Shown piece by piece: positions 7,417 to 15,581 of a stretch of DNA of 64,000 nt. Made by a program: the position numbers and the translations under genes. The notes under the pieces were generated by a model that was not told the origin of the DNA, searched no databases, and worked only from the letters and a program-made list of their open reading frames with translations. The stretch spans positions 165,393-229,392 of the forward strand of contig NZ_JAGQDF010000009.1 in the NCBI RefSeq assembly GCF_018069875.1, written 5' to 3'. The stretch's first letter is position 1, and each line of letters begins with the position of its first letter. Source of the DNA: Ideonella alba. Lineage in GTDB: Bacteria > Pseudomonadota > Gammaproteobacteria > Burkholderiales > Burkholderiaceae_C.

Positions 7417-8220
7417 GTGTCCCACACGATCCGCTTGAGCCTCGCGGCCCTGGCACTGGCGCTGGGCGCCGGCGCCCAGGCCCAGAAGTCGGCCGCCGAC
7501 GGCATCGCCGAATACCGTGCCATGCTGGCCGACGGCAATCCCGCCGAGCTGTTCGAAGCCAAGGGTGAAGACCTCTGGAAGAAGGCTCGCGGCCCGAAGA
7601 ACGCGTCGCTCGAGCGGTGTGACCTGGGCAAGGGGCCGGGCGTCATCAAGGGCGCCTGGGTGGAGCTGCCGCGCTGGTTCGCCGACACCGGCCGCGTGCA
7701 GGACCTGGAGTCGCGCCTGCTGACCTGCATGGAGACCCTCCAGGGGCTGGACGCCAAGGCGATAGCAGCCACGCCCTTTGGCAAGGGCGAGCAGGCCAAC
7801 ATGGAGGCGCTGGCGGCCTACATCTCGGCCGAGTCGCGCGGCCTGAAGATGAACCTGCCGCAGGCCCATGCCGAAGAGAAGCGCATGTACGCGATGGGCC
7901 GCAAGGCCTTCTTCTTCCGCGGCGGGCCGATGGATTTCGCCTGCGCCACCTGCCACGGCGAGGCCGGCAAGCGCATCCGCCTGCAGGACCTGCCCGATCT
8001 GCGCGGCAACCCCGGTGATGGGGTCGGCTTCGCGGCCTGGCCGGCCTACCGCGTCTCCAGCGGCGAGATGTGGAGCATGCAGCGCCGCCTGAACGACTGC
8101 TACCGCCAGCAGCGCTTCCCGTACCCGGGCTTCGCCTCCGAGGTGACGATCGCCCTGGGCGTGTACATGGGCGTGAACGCCAAGGGTGCCGAGTCGATCG
8201 CACCGGCGATCAAGCGCTGA
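7417..8220 (+). CDS. soxA: L-cysteine S-thiosulfotransferase subunit SoxA, monohaem type
   Basis: 267 residues from the GTG at 7417, chosen because AGGAG lies five bases before it; the upstream ATG at 7399 lacks a ribosome site. Signal peptide to about residue 22. The C-terminal cytochrome domain has haem motif CATCH (176-180) and the active-site Cys 228 in NDCYRQQ, which receives sulfur during coupling of thiosulfate to SoxY. The N-terminal domain has lost its haem site: only Cys 68 and Cys 104 remain, probably as a disulfide. This is the single-haem form of SoxA. It works with SoxX, 18 bases downstream. Confidence 0.96.
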   Translation: MSHTIRLSLAALALALGAGAQAQKSAADGIAEYRAMLADGNPAELFEAKGEDLWKKARGPKNASLERCDLGKGPGVIKGAWVELPRWFADTGRVQDLESRLLTCMETLQGLDAKAIAATPFGKGEQANMEALAAYISAESRGLKMNLPQAHAEEKRMYAMGRKAFFFRGGPMDFACATCHGEAGKRIRLQDLPDLRGNPGDGVGFAAWPAYRVSSGEMWSMQRRLNDCYRQQRFPYPGFASEVTIALGVYMGVNAKGAESIAPAIKR

Positions 8221-8238
8221 TCCAGCAGGAGACCCGTG

Positions 8239-8883
8239 ATGAAGAAAACCACCCCGCTGCTGGCCGCTGTCGCCGTCGTCGCTCTGGCTGGTTGCGCCAG
8301 TGCACCCAGTCCGGCCGAGTTGCAGGCGCAGTTCAGCGCGATGCTGAAGTCCTCGTTCCGCGACGAGGGCATCGCCAAGCTCGACCGGCTGGAGCAGGAC
8401 GCCGGTCAGGCCGCCTGCTCCACCGGCCAGGCGCCCACGCCCGAGCAGGCCAAGGCCATCGAGGCCGAAGCCCTGGCGACGATCAAGCCACCCAGCGACG
8501 GCGCCTACCTGGGCGACTGGCGCGAAGGCGAGAAGCTGGCCCAGAACGGCCGTGGCATGACCTGGACCGACAAGTCGGCCGACCCATCGGCCAACGGCGC
8601 CAACTGCTACAACTGCCACCAGATCAGCAAGGCCGAGATCTCGTACGGCACGATCGGCCCCAGCCTGTACCAGTTCGGCAAGCTGCGCGGCGTGGCCAAC
8701 CCGACCGCCCCGGAGGCGCAGGCGATGGTGCAGTACACCTGGGGCAAGCTCAACAATGCCTGGGCCTACAACGCCTGCTCCAACATGCCGCGCTTCGGGC
8801 ACAAGAAGCTGCTGAACGAGCAGCAACTCAAGCACCTGATGGCGCTGCTGCTCGACCCCACCTCGCCGGTGAACGCGCAGTAG
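8239..8883 (+). CDS. soxX: Cytochrome c subunit SoxX, predicted lipoprotein
   Basis: 214 residues from the ATG at 8239; a GTG lies directly before it. The N-terminus is a lipoprotein signal with lipobox LAGC (Cys 19), so the protein is probably membrane anchored, unlike classic soluble SoxX. The haem motif CYNCH is at 123-127, and the C-terminal block YTWGKLNNAWAYNACSNMPR includes the conserved Met-containing ligand region. It pairs with SoxA to attach thiosulfate to SoxY. Length matches SoxX proteins with an extended N-terminal helical region of about 90 residues. Confidence 0.95.
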   Translation: MKKTTPLLAAVAVVALAGCASAPSPAELQAQFSAMLKSSFRDEGIAKLDRLEQDAGQAACSTGQAPTPEQAKAIEAEALATIKPPSDGAYLGDWREGEKLAQNGRGMTWTDKSADPSANGANCYNCHQISKAEISYGTIGPSLYQFGKLRGVANPTAPEAQAMVQYTWGKLNNAWAYNACSNMPRFGHKKLLNEQQLKHLMALLLDPTSPVNAQ

Positions 8884-8915
8884 GCCGCCCCCGGTTTTTT
8901 CCGTGTCGTCGTCGT

Positions 8916-8941
8916 CCGCGCACCACCCTCGGGGTGCGCGG
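8916..8941 (+). other. Strong hairpin between soxX and soxB
   Basis: CCGCGCACC (8916-8924) and GGTGCGCGG (8933-8941) form a perfect nine-base stem with an eight-base loop in the 82-base soxX-soxB gap. There is a TTTTTT run before it (8895-8900) but none after, so it is not a standard intrinsic terminator. It may be an RNA processing or stability element that sets SoxB level separately from the upstream genes. Confidence 0.5.
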
Positions 8942-8965
8942 GCTCCTTCCTTGGAAGCTTCCCCG

Positions 8966-10702
8966 ATGAATATCAGTAAGCGCGAATTCATGCAGGTGCT
9001 CAGCGCGGCCTCGGTGGCCGGCATGGGCCTGGGCCGATGGTCCGAGGCCGACGCGGCCACGGCGCAGAAGGGCCTGTACGACGTGCCCCGGTTTGGCAAC
9101 GTCTCGTTCCTGCACATGACCGACTGCCATGCGCAGCTGATGCCGATCCGCTTCCGCGAACCCAGCGTGAACCTGGGCATCGGCGGCATGAAGGGCCAAC
9201 TGCCGCACCTGGTGGGCGAGCATCTGCTGAAGACCCTTGGTGCGCGTCCGGACACCGACCTGTCGCACGCCTTCACCTGCCTCGACTTCGAGAAGGCCTC
9301 GCGCCGCTACGGCAAGGTCGGCGGCTTTGCCCACCTGGCCACGCTGGTCAGGCAGCTCAAGGCCAGCCGCCCGGGCGCGCTGCTGCTCGATGGCGGCGAC
9401 ACCTGGCAGGGTTCGGCCACCTCGCTGTGGACCAACGCCCAGGACATGGTCGACGCCTGCAAGCTGCTGGGCGTGGACGTGATGACCGGCCACTGGGAGT
9501 TCACCTACGGCATGGAGCGCGTCCAGGAGATCGTCAACAAGGACTTCAAGGGCCAGGTCGACTTCGTCGCGCAGAACATCAAGACCACCGACTTCGGCGA
9601 CCCCGTCTTCAAGCCCTATGTGATCCGCGAGATCAATGGCGTGCCCTGCGCCATCATCGGCCAGGCCTTCCCCTACACGCCGATCGCCAACCCGCGCTAC
9701 ATGGTGGCCGACTGGAGCTTCGGCATCCAGGACGAGAACATGCAGGCCATGGTGGACGAAGCCCGCGGCAAGGGGGCGCAGGTGGTGGTGGTGGTCAGCC
9801 ACAACGGCATGGATGTGGATCTGAAGATGGCCAGCCGGGTGCGCGGCATCGACGCCATCTTCGGCGGCCACACGCATGACGGCGTGCCGGTGGCCATTCC
9901 CGTGAAGAACGCCGGCGGCACCACGCTGGTCACCAATGCGGGCTCGAACAGCAAGTTCCTCGGCCTGATGGACTTCGACGTCAAGGGCGGCAAGGTGGTG
10001 GACTTCCGCTACCGCCTGCTGCCGGTCTTCGCCAACCAGCTGCAGGCCGATCCGGCGATGGCGGCGCTGATCAGGAAGATTCGCGATCCCTACGAGACCA
10101 AGCTGAACGAGAAGCTCGCCGTCACCGAAGGCCTGCTGTACCGCCGCGGCAACTTCAACGGCAGCTGGGACCAGCTGATCGTCGATGCGCTGATCGACGT
10201 GCAGGGCGCCGATCTGGCCTTCTCGCCGGGCTTCCGCTGGGGCACCTCGCTGCTGCCGGGCGAGACCATCACGCGCGAGCTGATGATGGACCAACTGGCC
10301 ATCACCTACCCCTACGCCACCCTCACCGAGATGAGTGGCGAGATGATCAAGACGGTGCTGGAAGACGTCTGCGACAACCTGTTCAACCCCGACCCCTACT
10401 ACCAGCAGGGCGGCGACATGGTGCGCGTGGGCGGCCTCACCTACACCTGCACCCCGGGCGCGGCGATGGGCAGCCGCATCAGCGACATGCGCCTGAAGGG
10501 CAAGCCGATCGACGCCGGCAAGACCTACAAGGTGGCCGGCTGGGCGCCGGTGGCCGAGGAAGCGCGCACTGCGCCCGGCAACAAGCCGGTGTGGGACGTG
10601 GTCGAAACCTGGCTGAAGTCGCAGGGCGGCCGCGTCAAGCCGCGGGCCATCAACACGCCGTCGCTGGTCGGCGTGCAGGGCAACCCGGGGATGGTGGCCT
10701 GA
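8966..10702 (+). CDS. soxB: Sulfate thiol esterase SoxB
   Basis: 578 residues from the ATG at 8966. The export signal SKREFMQVLSAASVAG is Tat-like with Lys-Arg in place of two Arg. The metallophosphatase-type N-terminal domain shows HMTDCHAQL (near 52-60), LLDGGDTWQGS and GGHTHDGVPV, the ligands for the two Mn ions. The 5'-nucleotidase-like C-terminal domain spans about 370-560. SoxB hydrolyses sulfate from SoxY-S-sulfonate. It is the last gene of the rightward cluster; its stop lies five bases from the 3' end of a convergent YeeE gene. Confidence 0.98.
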   Translation: MNISKREFMQVLSAASVAGMGLGRWSEADAATAQKGLYDVPRFGNVSFLHMTDCHAQLMPIRFREPSVNLGIGGMKGQLPHLVGEHLLKTLGARPDTDLSHAFTCLDFEKASRRYGKVGGFAHLATLVRQLKASRPGALLLDGGDTWQGSATSLWTNAQDMVDACKLLGVDVMTGHWEFTYGMERVQEIVNKDFKGQVDFVAQNIKTTDFGDPVFKPYVIREINGVPCAIIGQAFPYTPIANPRYMVADWSFGIQDENMQAMVDEARGKGAQVVVVVSHNGMDVDLKMASRVRGIDAIFGGHTHDGVPVAIPVKNAGGTTLVTNAGSNSKFLGLMDFDVKGGKVVDFRYRLLPVFANQLQADPAMAALIRKIRDPYETKLNEKLAVTEGLLYRRGNFNGSWDQLIVDALIDVQGADLAFSPGFRWGTSLLPGETITRELMMDQLAITYPYATLTEMSGEMIKTVLEDVCDNLFNPDPYYQQGGDMVRVGGLTYTCTPGAAMGSRISDMRLKGKPIDAGKTYKVAGWAPVAEEARTAPGNKPVWDVVETWLKSQGGRVKPRAINTPSLVGVQGNPGMVA

Positions 10703-10707
10703 CCGGG

Positions 10708-11817
10708 TCAGGGCCGCGGGTAGCTCTCGCTGCCGGTGGCCAGGGTCGGCGCCGCGGGCAGCACATCGCGCGGTCGGTCCAGCAGGTGATCGACCACGGT
10801 GCCCGCGGCCCAGATGCTGCACAGCGTGACCCAGGAGGTCAGCGCAAAGACCGCGGCCCCTGACACGCCGGCACCCACCGCACAACCGCCGGCCAGCATG
10901 CCGCCAAAGCCCATCAGCATGGCGCCGGCGATGTAGCGGCGCATGGACTGGCCATCCTTGAAGCCCTCCAGCGTCCACTCGCGCCACAGCAGGGCCGACA
11001 CCAGGGAGCCCAGGGCCACGCCCGGTACCAGACCCAGGTCGAACTTCAGCGCGTGGCCGGGTGGCGAGAGCACCAGCATCAGGGTGTCGGCGGCCGGGCC
11101 TGTGAAGGACAGGCTCTGCACCGGGATCACCAGATCAAAGGCCTGGCGCGACAGGGCCCAGGTGGTCAGCCAGGCCACGGCCACCATCAGGCCCACGCCG
11201 ATCGCGCCGAACCAGCCCCAGAAGCGCACCTGCTGGCGCCAGGCCCACACCAGCGCGGCCAGCAGCCACACGCCACCGAAGACGACGCCGATCGTGTGGT
11301 TCCAGCCCAGCCAGGCCAGCAGGTCACGGGCCGAGCCGCCTTCGATGGTCCACCAACCGGCAATCTCCAGGCGCAGCGGTGACATCAGACCCGACAGCGC
11401 CGATTGCGCCGTCACGGCGAACACCAGGCCCGAGAGCAGGGCACGCAGGTTGCCCTGTGCCGCCAGCACCAGCAGGCGGCTGGAGCAGCCGCGCGCCAGG
11501 ATCATGCCGGCGCCGAACATCGCGCCGCCCACGATGGCGCCGGACAGGCTGCCGCGGGCCGACAGCTGACGCGCATCACTCACGTCCAGCCAGCCGGCCA
11601 GAATGAAGGCCTGGGTGGCGATCACCGCGGTGGAGAAGGTGAACAGCCAGACGGTCAGCTTGCCCTCGCGCGTGCCGCGCGAAAACTCGATCACCGCCGA
11701 GCGCATGCAGAAGCGCGAGCGGTGGGCGAAGAAGCCGAACAGCACGCCGATGGCCGCGCCGGCCAGCGTGATGGCCCACATCTCGCCCACCTGGGCGATC
11801 AGGGATTCGAGGAACAT
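10708..11817 (-). CDS. YeeE/YedE-family sulfur-compound permease (TsuA-like)
   Basis: 369 residues with about nine to ten membrane segments. It is a full-length, two-repeat YeeE protein with three Cys motifs: HRSRFCMRSA (Cys 37), MILARGCSSRLL near residue 105 and MLAGGCAVGAGVSG near residue 320. In characterised TsuA-type transporters such cysteines relay thiosulfate. It is convergent with soxB and lies 106 bases downstream of soxF, so may be read with soxF-soxE. The likely role is uptake of thiosulfate or sulfane sulfur into the cytoplasm. Confidence 0.9.
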   Translation of the reverse strand: MFLESLIAQVGEMWAITLAGAAIGVLFGFFAHRSRFCMRSAVIEFSRGTREGKLTVWLFTFSTAVIATQAFILAGWLDVSDARQLSARGSLSGAIVGGAMFGAGMILARGCSSRLLVLAAQGNLRALLSGLVFAVTAQSALSGLMSPLRLEIAGWWTIEGGSARDLLAWLGWNHTIGVVFGGVWLLAALVWAWRQQVRFWGWFGAIGVGLMVAVAWLTTWALSRQAFDLVIPVQSLSFTGPAADTLMLVLSPPGHALKFDLGLVPGVALGSLVSALLWREWTLEGFKDGQSMRRYIAGAMLMGFGGMLAGGCAVGAGVSGAAVFALTSWVTLCSIWAAGTVVDHLLDRPRDVLPAAPTLATGSESYPRP

Positions 11818-11878
11818 GGCGGGCTCGTCCGGCGGCGCATCCGTGTGTGCTGATGCGGCGATGATGAGCCCGTGACCC

Positions 11879-11911
11879 TGCCCGGCCCTTGACCTTGGTC
11901 AGGCCCGGGCA
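11879..11911 (-). terminator. Possible stem-loop terminator after soxF
   Basis: TGCCCGG (11879-11885) pairs with CCGGGCA (11905-11911), with an inner GACC/GGTC pairing around a TT loop. It lies a few bases past the soxF stop and before the next leftward gene. No T-run follows on the minus strand, so it may be a partial or Rho-assisted stop. A palindrome ACCGCGGCCGCGGT overlaps the soxF stop at 11911-11924. Confidence 0.4.
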
Positions 11912-11923
11912 CCGCGGCCGCGG

Positions 11924-13198
11924 TCAACCGAGCACGTCGGCCCAGATGTTCTTCGCCCAGGCCTCGGCGTAGCGGCCTTCCAGGTCGGAGCGCACATCGG
12001 AGACGCCGCCCGAGCCGCCGATCGTGAAGAAGCTCTTCTTCGGCGCCTGGTACTCGTGCACGCTGGCCACGTGGATCACGTGGGTGGCGTCGACATAGCT
12101 CATGCAGACGTTGGTCAGCATCGGGTGCGGGTTGACTTCCATGCCCTGCAGCTCGGCCACGATGGCGGCGGCGGTGACCTTGGCGTGCGAGTTGGCCATG
12201 TGGCCGGACTTGGGCATGCCCTGGGCCACCTGGATCGCGTCGCCGATGACGTGGATGTCCTTGGCGGCCGTCGACTCGAAGGTCAGGAAGTCGGTATGGC
12301 ACCAGCGGCCGTTGGCGTTGGCCAGACCGGTGTCCACCGCCAGCTTGCCGGCACGCATCACCGGCAGCACGTTCAGCACGTCGGCCTTGACGTCGTCCTG
12401 CACGTCGAACTTCAGCGTGCGGCTCCTGCCGTCCACCGACACCGCCTTGTGCTGCGGCCGGTACTCCACCATCGGGCCGTAGATCTCGGCCCAGGCCTTC
12501 TTGAACAGCGGGCCCTTGGAGGTCACATCCTGGTTGGCGTCCAGGATCAGCACCTTGGACTTGGGCTTGTGCTGCTTCAGGTAGGCCGCCACCACGCTGG
12601 CGCGCTCGTAGGGGCCGGGAGGGCAGCGGTAGGGCGCCTCGGGGATGCTGATGGCGAACACGCCGCCGTCGCGCATCGACTCGAGCTGCCGGCGCAGCGC
12701 CATCGTCTCGGGGCCGGCCTTCCAGGCGTGCAGCACGTCGCCCGCGGCGTGGGCGGCCTGCAGGCCCTCGATCTGCTCCCACATGAAGTCGATGCCGGGG
12801 GCCAGCACCAGCTTGTCATAGCTCACCGAGCCACCAGAAGCCAGGGTCGCGGTCTTCCTGGCCGGATCGACCGAGGCCACCCTGTCCTGCACCACGCGCA
12901 CGCCATGCCTGCTGGACAGGCCGGTGTAGGGGTTGGTGATGTCGGCCATGGTCTTCATGCCGGCGATCACCAGGTTGGACACCGGGCAGGAGACAAAGGC
13001 CGCGCTGGGCTCGACCATCATCACGTCGATGCTGTAATCGGACAGCAGGCGGATGTACTTGGACACCGTTGCGCCACCGTAGCCACCGCCCACCACCAGC
13101 ACCTTGGCCTTGTTCGCCGAGCCGACCGACGCGCAGCCGGCCACGCCCAGTGCGCTGCCAGCCACCAGGCCGGCCAGGAGTTGTCTGCGTTGCGTCAT
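11924..13198 (-). CDS. soxF: Flavocytochrome c sulfide dehydrogenase flavoprotein (SoxF/FccB)
   Basis: 424 residues from the ATG at 13198. The signal MTQRRQLLAGLVAGSALG is Tat-like and ends in VAGC, so it may be a Tat-exported lipoprotein. FAD motif VLVVGGGYGGATVSKYI follows. The redox-active cysteines of the family appear as VSCPVSN near residue 75 and TNVCMSYV near 356; the central domain includes YRCPPGPYERASV. With the cytochrome encoded 11 bases upstream it oxidises sulfide or polysulfide in the periplasm. A longer reading to 13570 covers the cytochrome gene in another frame and is not real. Confidence 0.94.
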   Translation of the reverse strand: MTQRRQLLAGLVAGSALGVAGCASVGSANKAKVLVVGGGYGGATVSKYIRLLSDYSIDVMMVEPSAAFVSCPVSNLVIAGMKTMADITNPYTGLSSRHGVRVVQDRVASVDPARKTATLASGGSVSYDKLVLAPGIDFMWEQIEGLQAAHAAGDVLHAWKAGPETMALRRQLESMRDGGVFAISIPEAPYRCPPGPYERASVVAAYLKQHKPKSKVLILDANQDVTSKGPLFKKAWAEIYGPMVEYRPQHKAVSVDGRSRTLKFDVQDDVKADVLNVLPVMRAGKLAVDTGLANANGRWCHTDFLTFESTAAKDIHVIGDAIQVAQGMPKSGHMANSHAKVTAAAIVAELQGMEVNPHPMLTNVCMSYVDATHVIHVASVHEYQAPKKSFFTIGGSGGVSDVRSDLEGRYAEAWAKNIWADVLG

Positions 13199-13209
13199 GA
13201 GCACCTCCC

Positions 13210-13521
13210 TCAGGGCTTCTGCTTGGAGAAATAGACCGCCAGGGTCTCGAGCTGCTCCTGCGAGTAGCCCCTGGTGATCTGGTGCATGATGGTGGCGGGC
13301 CGCTGGCCGCTGCGGAAGGCCATCAGCTGGCTCAGGATGTAGTCCTGCGGCAGCCCAGCGAGCTTGATCAGGGCTTCGCCCTGGACGGCGTGGCCGTCGG
13401 TGCCGTGGCAGTGGGCGCAGGTGGCTGCCAGCGAGCGGGTGCGCAGCGTCGTGGGGTCCTTGGCGACAGCCGGCACCGCCAGCATCAGCAGCAGGGCCGC
13501 CAACAGGGGGCGTGGGGTCAT
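13210..13521 (-). CDS. soxE: Cytochrome c subunit of flavocytochrome c (SoxE/FccA-like)
   Basis: 103 residues with a signal peptide (cleavage after AVA, near residue 20). One haem motif CAHCH near residue 34, followed by GTDGHAVQGEALIKLAG, and a probable Met ligand in the C-terminal part (ATIMHQITRGY). Classic FccA has two haems; this short form has one, like SoxE of some betaproteobacteria. It is the first gene of the leftward pair with soxF and accepts its electrons. Confidence 0.9.
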   Translation of the reverse strand: MTPRPLLAALLLMLAVPAVAKDPTTLRTRSLAATCAHCHGTDGHAVQGEALIKLAGLPQDYILSQLMAFRSGQRPATIMHQITRGYSQEQLETLAVYFSKQKP

Positions 13522-13576
13522 GGGTGTTGTCTCCGGGGGCAGGGGGCCGCACACGGGGCTTGGCGCGCATGCGGTG

Positions 13577-13595
13577 TCGGACTTATAGTGTCCGA
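13577..13595. promoter_or_regulatory. Inverted repeat in divergent soxE / SoxH-like promoter region
   Basis: TCGGAC (13577-13582) and GTCCGA (13590-13595) flank TTATAGT, giving a perfect six-base inverted repeat across a probable -10 region. It lies between two divergent sulfur-oxidation transcripts 93 bases apart, so it could be the operator of one of the ArsR proteins. The nearby sequence is AT-rich compared with its surroundings. Confidence 0.45.
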
Positions 13596-13614
13596 AATAT
13601 CATTGATTGCTGAT

Positions 13615-14613
13615 GTGGTGTTATCCCTGAAGTCGTCACGTCGCTACTTTCTGGCGGGCTGCGGCTGCAGCGCGGCCCTGGGCTGGCTGCCGCGCAGCCT
13701 GCGTGCCGAAGGGGCGCCGGCCGTCACCGTCGAGATGGCGCCGCAGCAGGTGGCCGAGGGCGTCTACTACGTGCAGGGCGAGTCGGCGCTCGGCTCGTCG
13801 GCCAATCAGAACTTCATCTCGAATGCCGGTTTCGTGATCACGGCCGACAGCGTCGTGGTGGTCGATGCGCTGGGCTCGCCACCGCTGGCGCAGCGTCTGC
13901 TGGCGCAGATCCGCGCGATCACGCCGCTGCCGGTGCGGCATGTGCTGGTCACCCACTACCACGCCGACCACATCTACGGCCTGCAGGTCTTCCAGGCGGC
14001 GGGCGCGAAGATCGTCGCCCAGGCGCGCGCCCGCGAGTACCTGGCGTCCGACACCGCCCGGCTGCGCCTGCAGTCCAGCCGCGAAGAGATGTTCCCCTGG
14101 GTCGACGAACAGACCCGGCTGGTGCCGGCCGATCGCTGGCTGGGGCTGGACGGCAGCCTGCGCGAAGAAGTGCTGGACATCGGGGGCACGCGCTTCGTGC
14201 TGCGGCCGGTCGGGCCGTCGCACACGCCCGAGGACCTGGTCATTTCGGTGCCGCAGCGCGGCGTGCTGTTCTCCGGCGACCTGTTGTTCCGCGGGCGTGT
14301 GCCCTTTGTCGGCCAGGCCGACAGCGCGGGCTGGATCAAGGCCCTGGACGGCATGCTGGCGGCGCAGCCGACGGTGGTGGTGCCGGGGCATGGGCCGGCG
14401 TCCACCGAGCCCCGCGCCGACATGCAGCTCACGCGGGACTACCTGGTCTACCTGCGCGAGCGCATGGGCGAGGCCGCCCGCAACATGGACCCCTTCGACG
14501 AGGCCTACCGCGCCACCGACTGGAGCCGCTTCGAGAAGCTGCCGCTGTTCCAGGCCGCCAACCGAATGAACGCCTACAACACCTACCTGCTGATGGAGTC
14601 CAGCCAGCGATGA
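13615..14613 (+). CDS. SoxH-like metallo-beta-lactamase-fold hydrolase, exported
   Basis: About 332 residues. The start is uncertain: GTG at 13615 or 13618 gives a short lead before the Tat-type signal SSRRYFLAGCGCSAAL; no clear ribosome site is seen. Metal ligands typical of the fold: THYHADH near residue 112, GPSHTPEDL, FSGDLLF and VPGHGP. It resembles SoxH and the metallohydrolases that accompany periplasmic sulfur and quinoprotein systems. The role of SoxH is not firmly known; hydrolysis of a sulfur thioester or persulfide is plausible. It overlaps the TlpA-like gene by four bases. Confidence 0.85.
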   Translation: MVLSLKSSRRYFLAGCGCSAALGWLPRSLRAEGAPAVTVEMAPQQVAEGVYYVQGESALGSSANQNFISNAGFVITADSVVVVDALGSPPLAQRLLAQIRAITPLPVRHVLVTHYHADHIYGLQVFQAAGAKIVAQARAREYLASDTARLRLQSSREEMFPWVDEQTRLVPADRWLGLDGSLREEVLDIGGTRFVLRPVGPSHTPEDLVISVPQRGVLFSGDLLFRGRVPFVGQADSAGWIKALDGMLAAQPTVVVPGHGPASTEPRADMQLTRDYLVYLRERMGEAARNMDPFDEAYRATDWSRFEKLPLFQAANRMNAYNTYLLMESSQR

Positions 14614-15134
14614 ACGCCGTGCCGGCTCGTCGTCGCCTGGGCCTGCTGCTGGCGCTGGCCGCCACCGGCCTGGCCGGCGCCGCACCGGCCCGGGCGCTGC
14701 AGCGCGGCGACAGGCTGGTGCCGCCACCGCTGCCGCTGCTCGACGGGCGGCGGCTGCGTCCGCAGGATTGGGCGGGACAGGCCTGGGTGCTGAGTTTCTT
14801 CACCCTTGACTGCCCCTACTGCCAGCGCCACAACGCACGCCTGGATACGCTGTCACGGCGCATGGCCGGTCAGGGCCTGCAGGTGCTGGGCGTGACCCAG
14901 GATCAACCCGAGGCGGTGCGCGAACACCTGCAGCGCCACGGCCTGGGTTTCGCCGCCACCGCGCAGGGGGCGACACTGCGCGCGCTGGTCACCGCCCGCC
15001 GCATCGTGCCCTTCACCGCGGTGATCGACGGCCAGGGGGTGGTTCGCGAACTGATCCCAGGCGAAATGAGCGACGATGACGTACAGGGTCTGGCGCGCTG
15101 GGCCCAGCCGTCCGGCGCCAGCGGACCCCTTTGA
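14610..15134 (+). CDS. TlpA/SoxW-like periplasmic thiol-disulfide protein
   Basis: 174 residues with a signal peptide (cleavage after ARA near residue 29). The redoxin fold has the active site CPYC (68-71) in TLDCPYCQRHN, a motif similar to glutaredoxin and DsbA-type sites, and the cis-Pro segment IVPFTAVID. Such proteins keep SoxY or other Cys proteins reduced in the periplasm (SoxVW-type role) or reduce persulfides. Its ATGA overlap with the SoxH-like gene suggests joint function. No CcdA/SoxV membrane partner is seen in the window. Confidence 0.85.
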   Translation: MNAVPARRRLGLLLALAATGLAGAAPARALQRGDRLVPPPLPLLDGRRLRPQDWAGQAWVLSFFTLDCPYCQRHNARLDTLSRRMAGQGLQVLGVTQDQPEAVREHLQRHGLGFAATAQGATLRALVTARRIVPFTAVIDGQGVVRELIPGEMSDDDVQGLARWAQPSGASGPL

Positions 15135-15143
15135 GGAGACCTC

Positions 15144-15491
15144 ATGCCGCGATTCTTCCCGGCCCTGCTGGCCATCGCCGCTGTCGGCAGTCTGGCGCTG
15201 ACACTGGTGCGCGCCGCCGAGCCGGCGGTCCCGGAGATCTTCAAGGAGGCGGACCTGGCCCTGGGCGCGAAGCTGATCGCCGAGCACCGCTGCACCGAGT
15301 GCCACACCCGCCACATGGGGGGCAGCGGGGGCGAGGACATCTACAACCCCCAGGGCCGGATCCGCGACGCCGGCGCGCTGCGCGGCATGGTGGAGGGCTG
15401 CAACACCCAGCTCAAGCTGCAGATGTTTCCCGAGGAAGTGACCGCGGTGGCGGCGGTCCTGAACCAGCGGCATTACCGGTTCAGCCGCTGA
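15144..15491 (+). CDS. Small periplasmic cytochrome c
   Basis: 115 residues with a signal peptide ending at VRAAE (near residue 25). One haem motif CTECH (50-54), followed by TRHMGGSGGEDIYN; another Cys lies in MVEGCNTQLKLQMFPEEV, with a Met that may be the sixth ligand. It follows the TlpA-like gene by nine bases and is likely its co-transcribed partner, taking electrons from the sulfur oxidation steps. A specific family name was not recognised. Confidence 0.88.
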   Translation: MPRFFPALLAIAAVGSLALTLVRAAEPAVPEIFKEADLALGAKLIAEHRCTECHTRHMGGSGGEDIYNPQGRIRDAGALRGMVEGCNTQLKLQMFPEEVTAVAAVLNQRHYRFSR

Positions 15492-15526
15492 GGGAAGCAT
15501 CCCGTGGGCGGCTTGGCGCTGGCTGC

Positions 15527-15555
15527 ATGCGCGCATCAGTGCATACCGATACAAT
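15527..15555 (+). promoter_or_regulatory. Promoter and candidate autoregulatory site of the second ArsR gene
   Basis: The palindrome ATGCGCGCAT (15527-15536) lies 13 bases before TACAAT (15550-15555), a good -10 hexamer placed 26 bases before the ATG at 15582. The -35 region falls over the palindrome and is poor, which would fit a weak promoter controlled by a repressor or activator at that site. Confidence 0.4.
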
Positions 15556-15581
15556 GACGCTCAACTGCCCCCGGACCCGCC

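Noticed and set aside
6484..9276. Leftward open frame of 930 codons through soxY-soxX
   Set aside because: It is antisense to five clear sox genes and contains no known domain.
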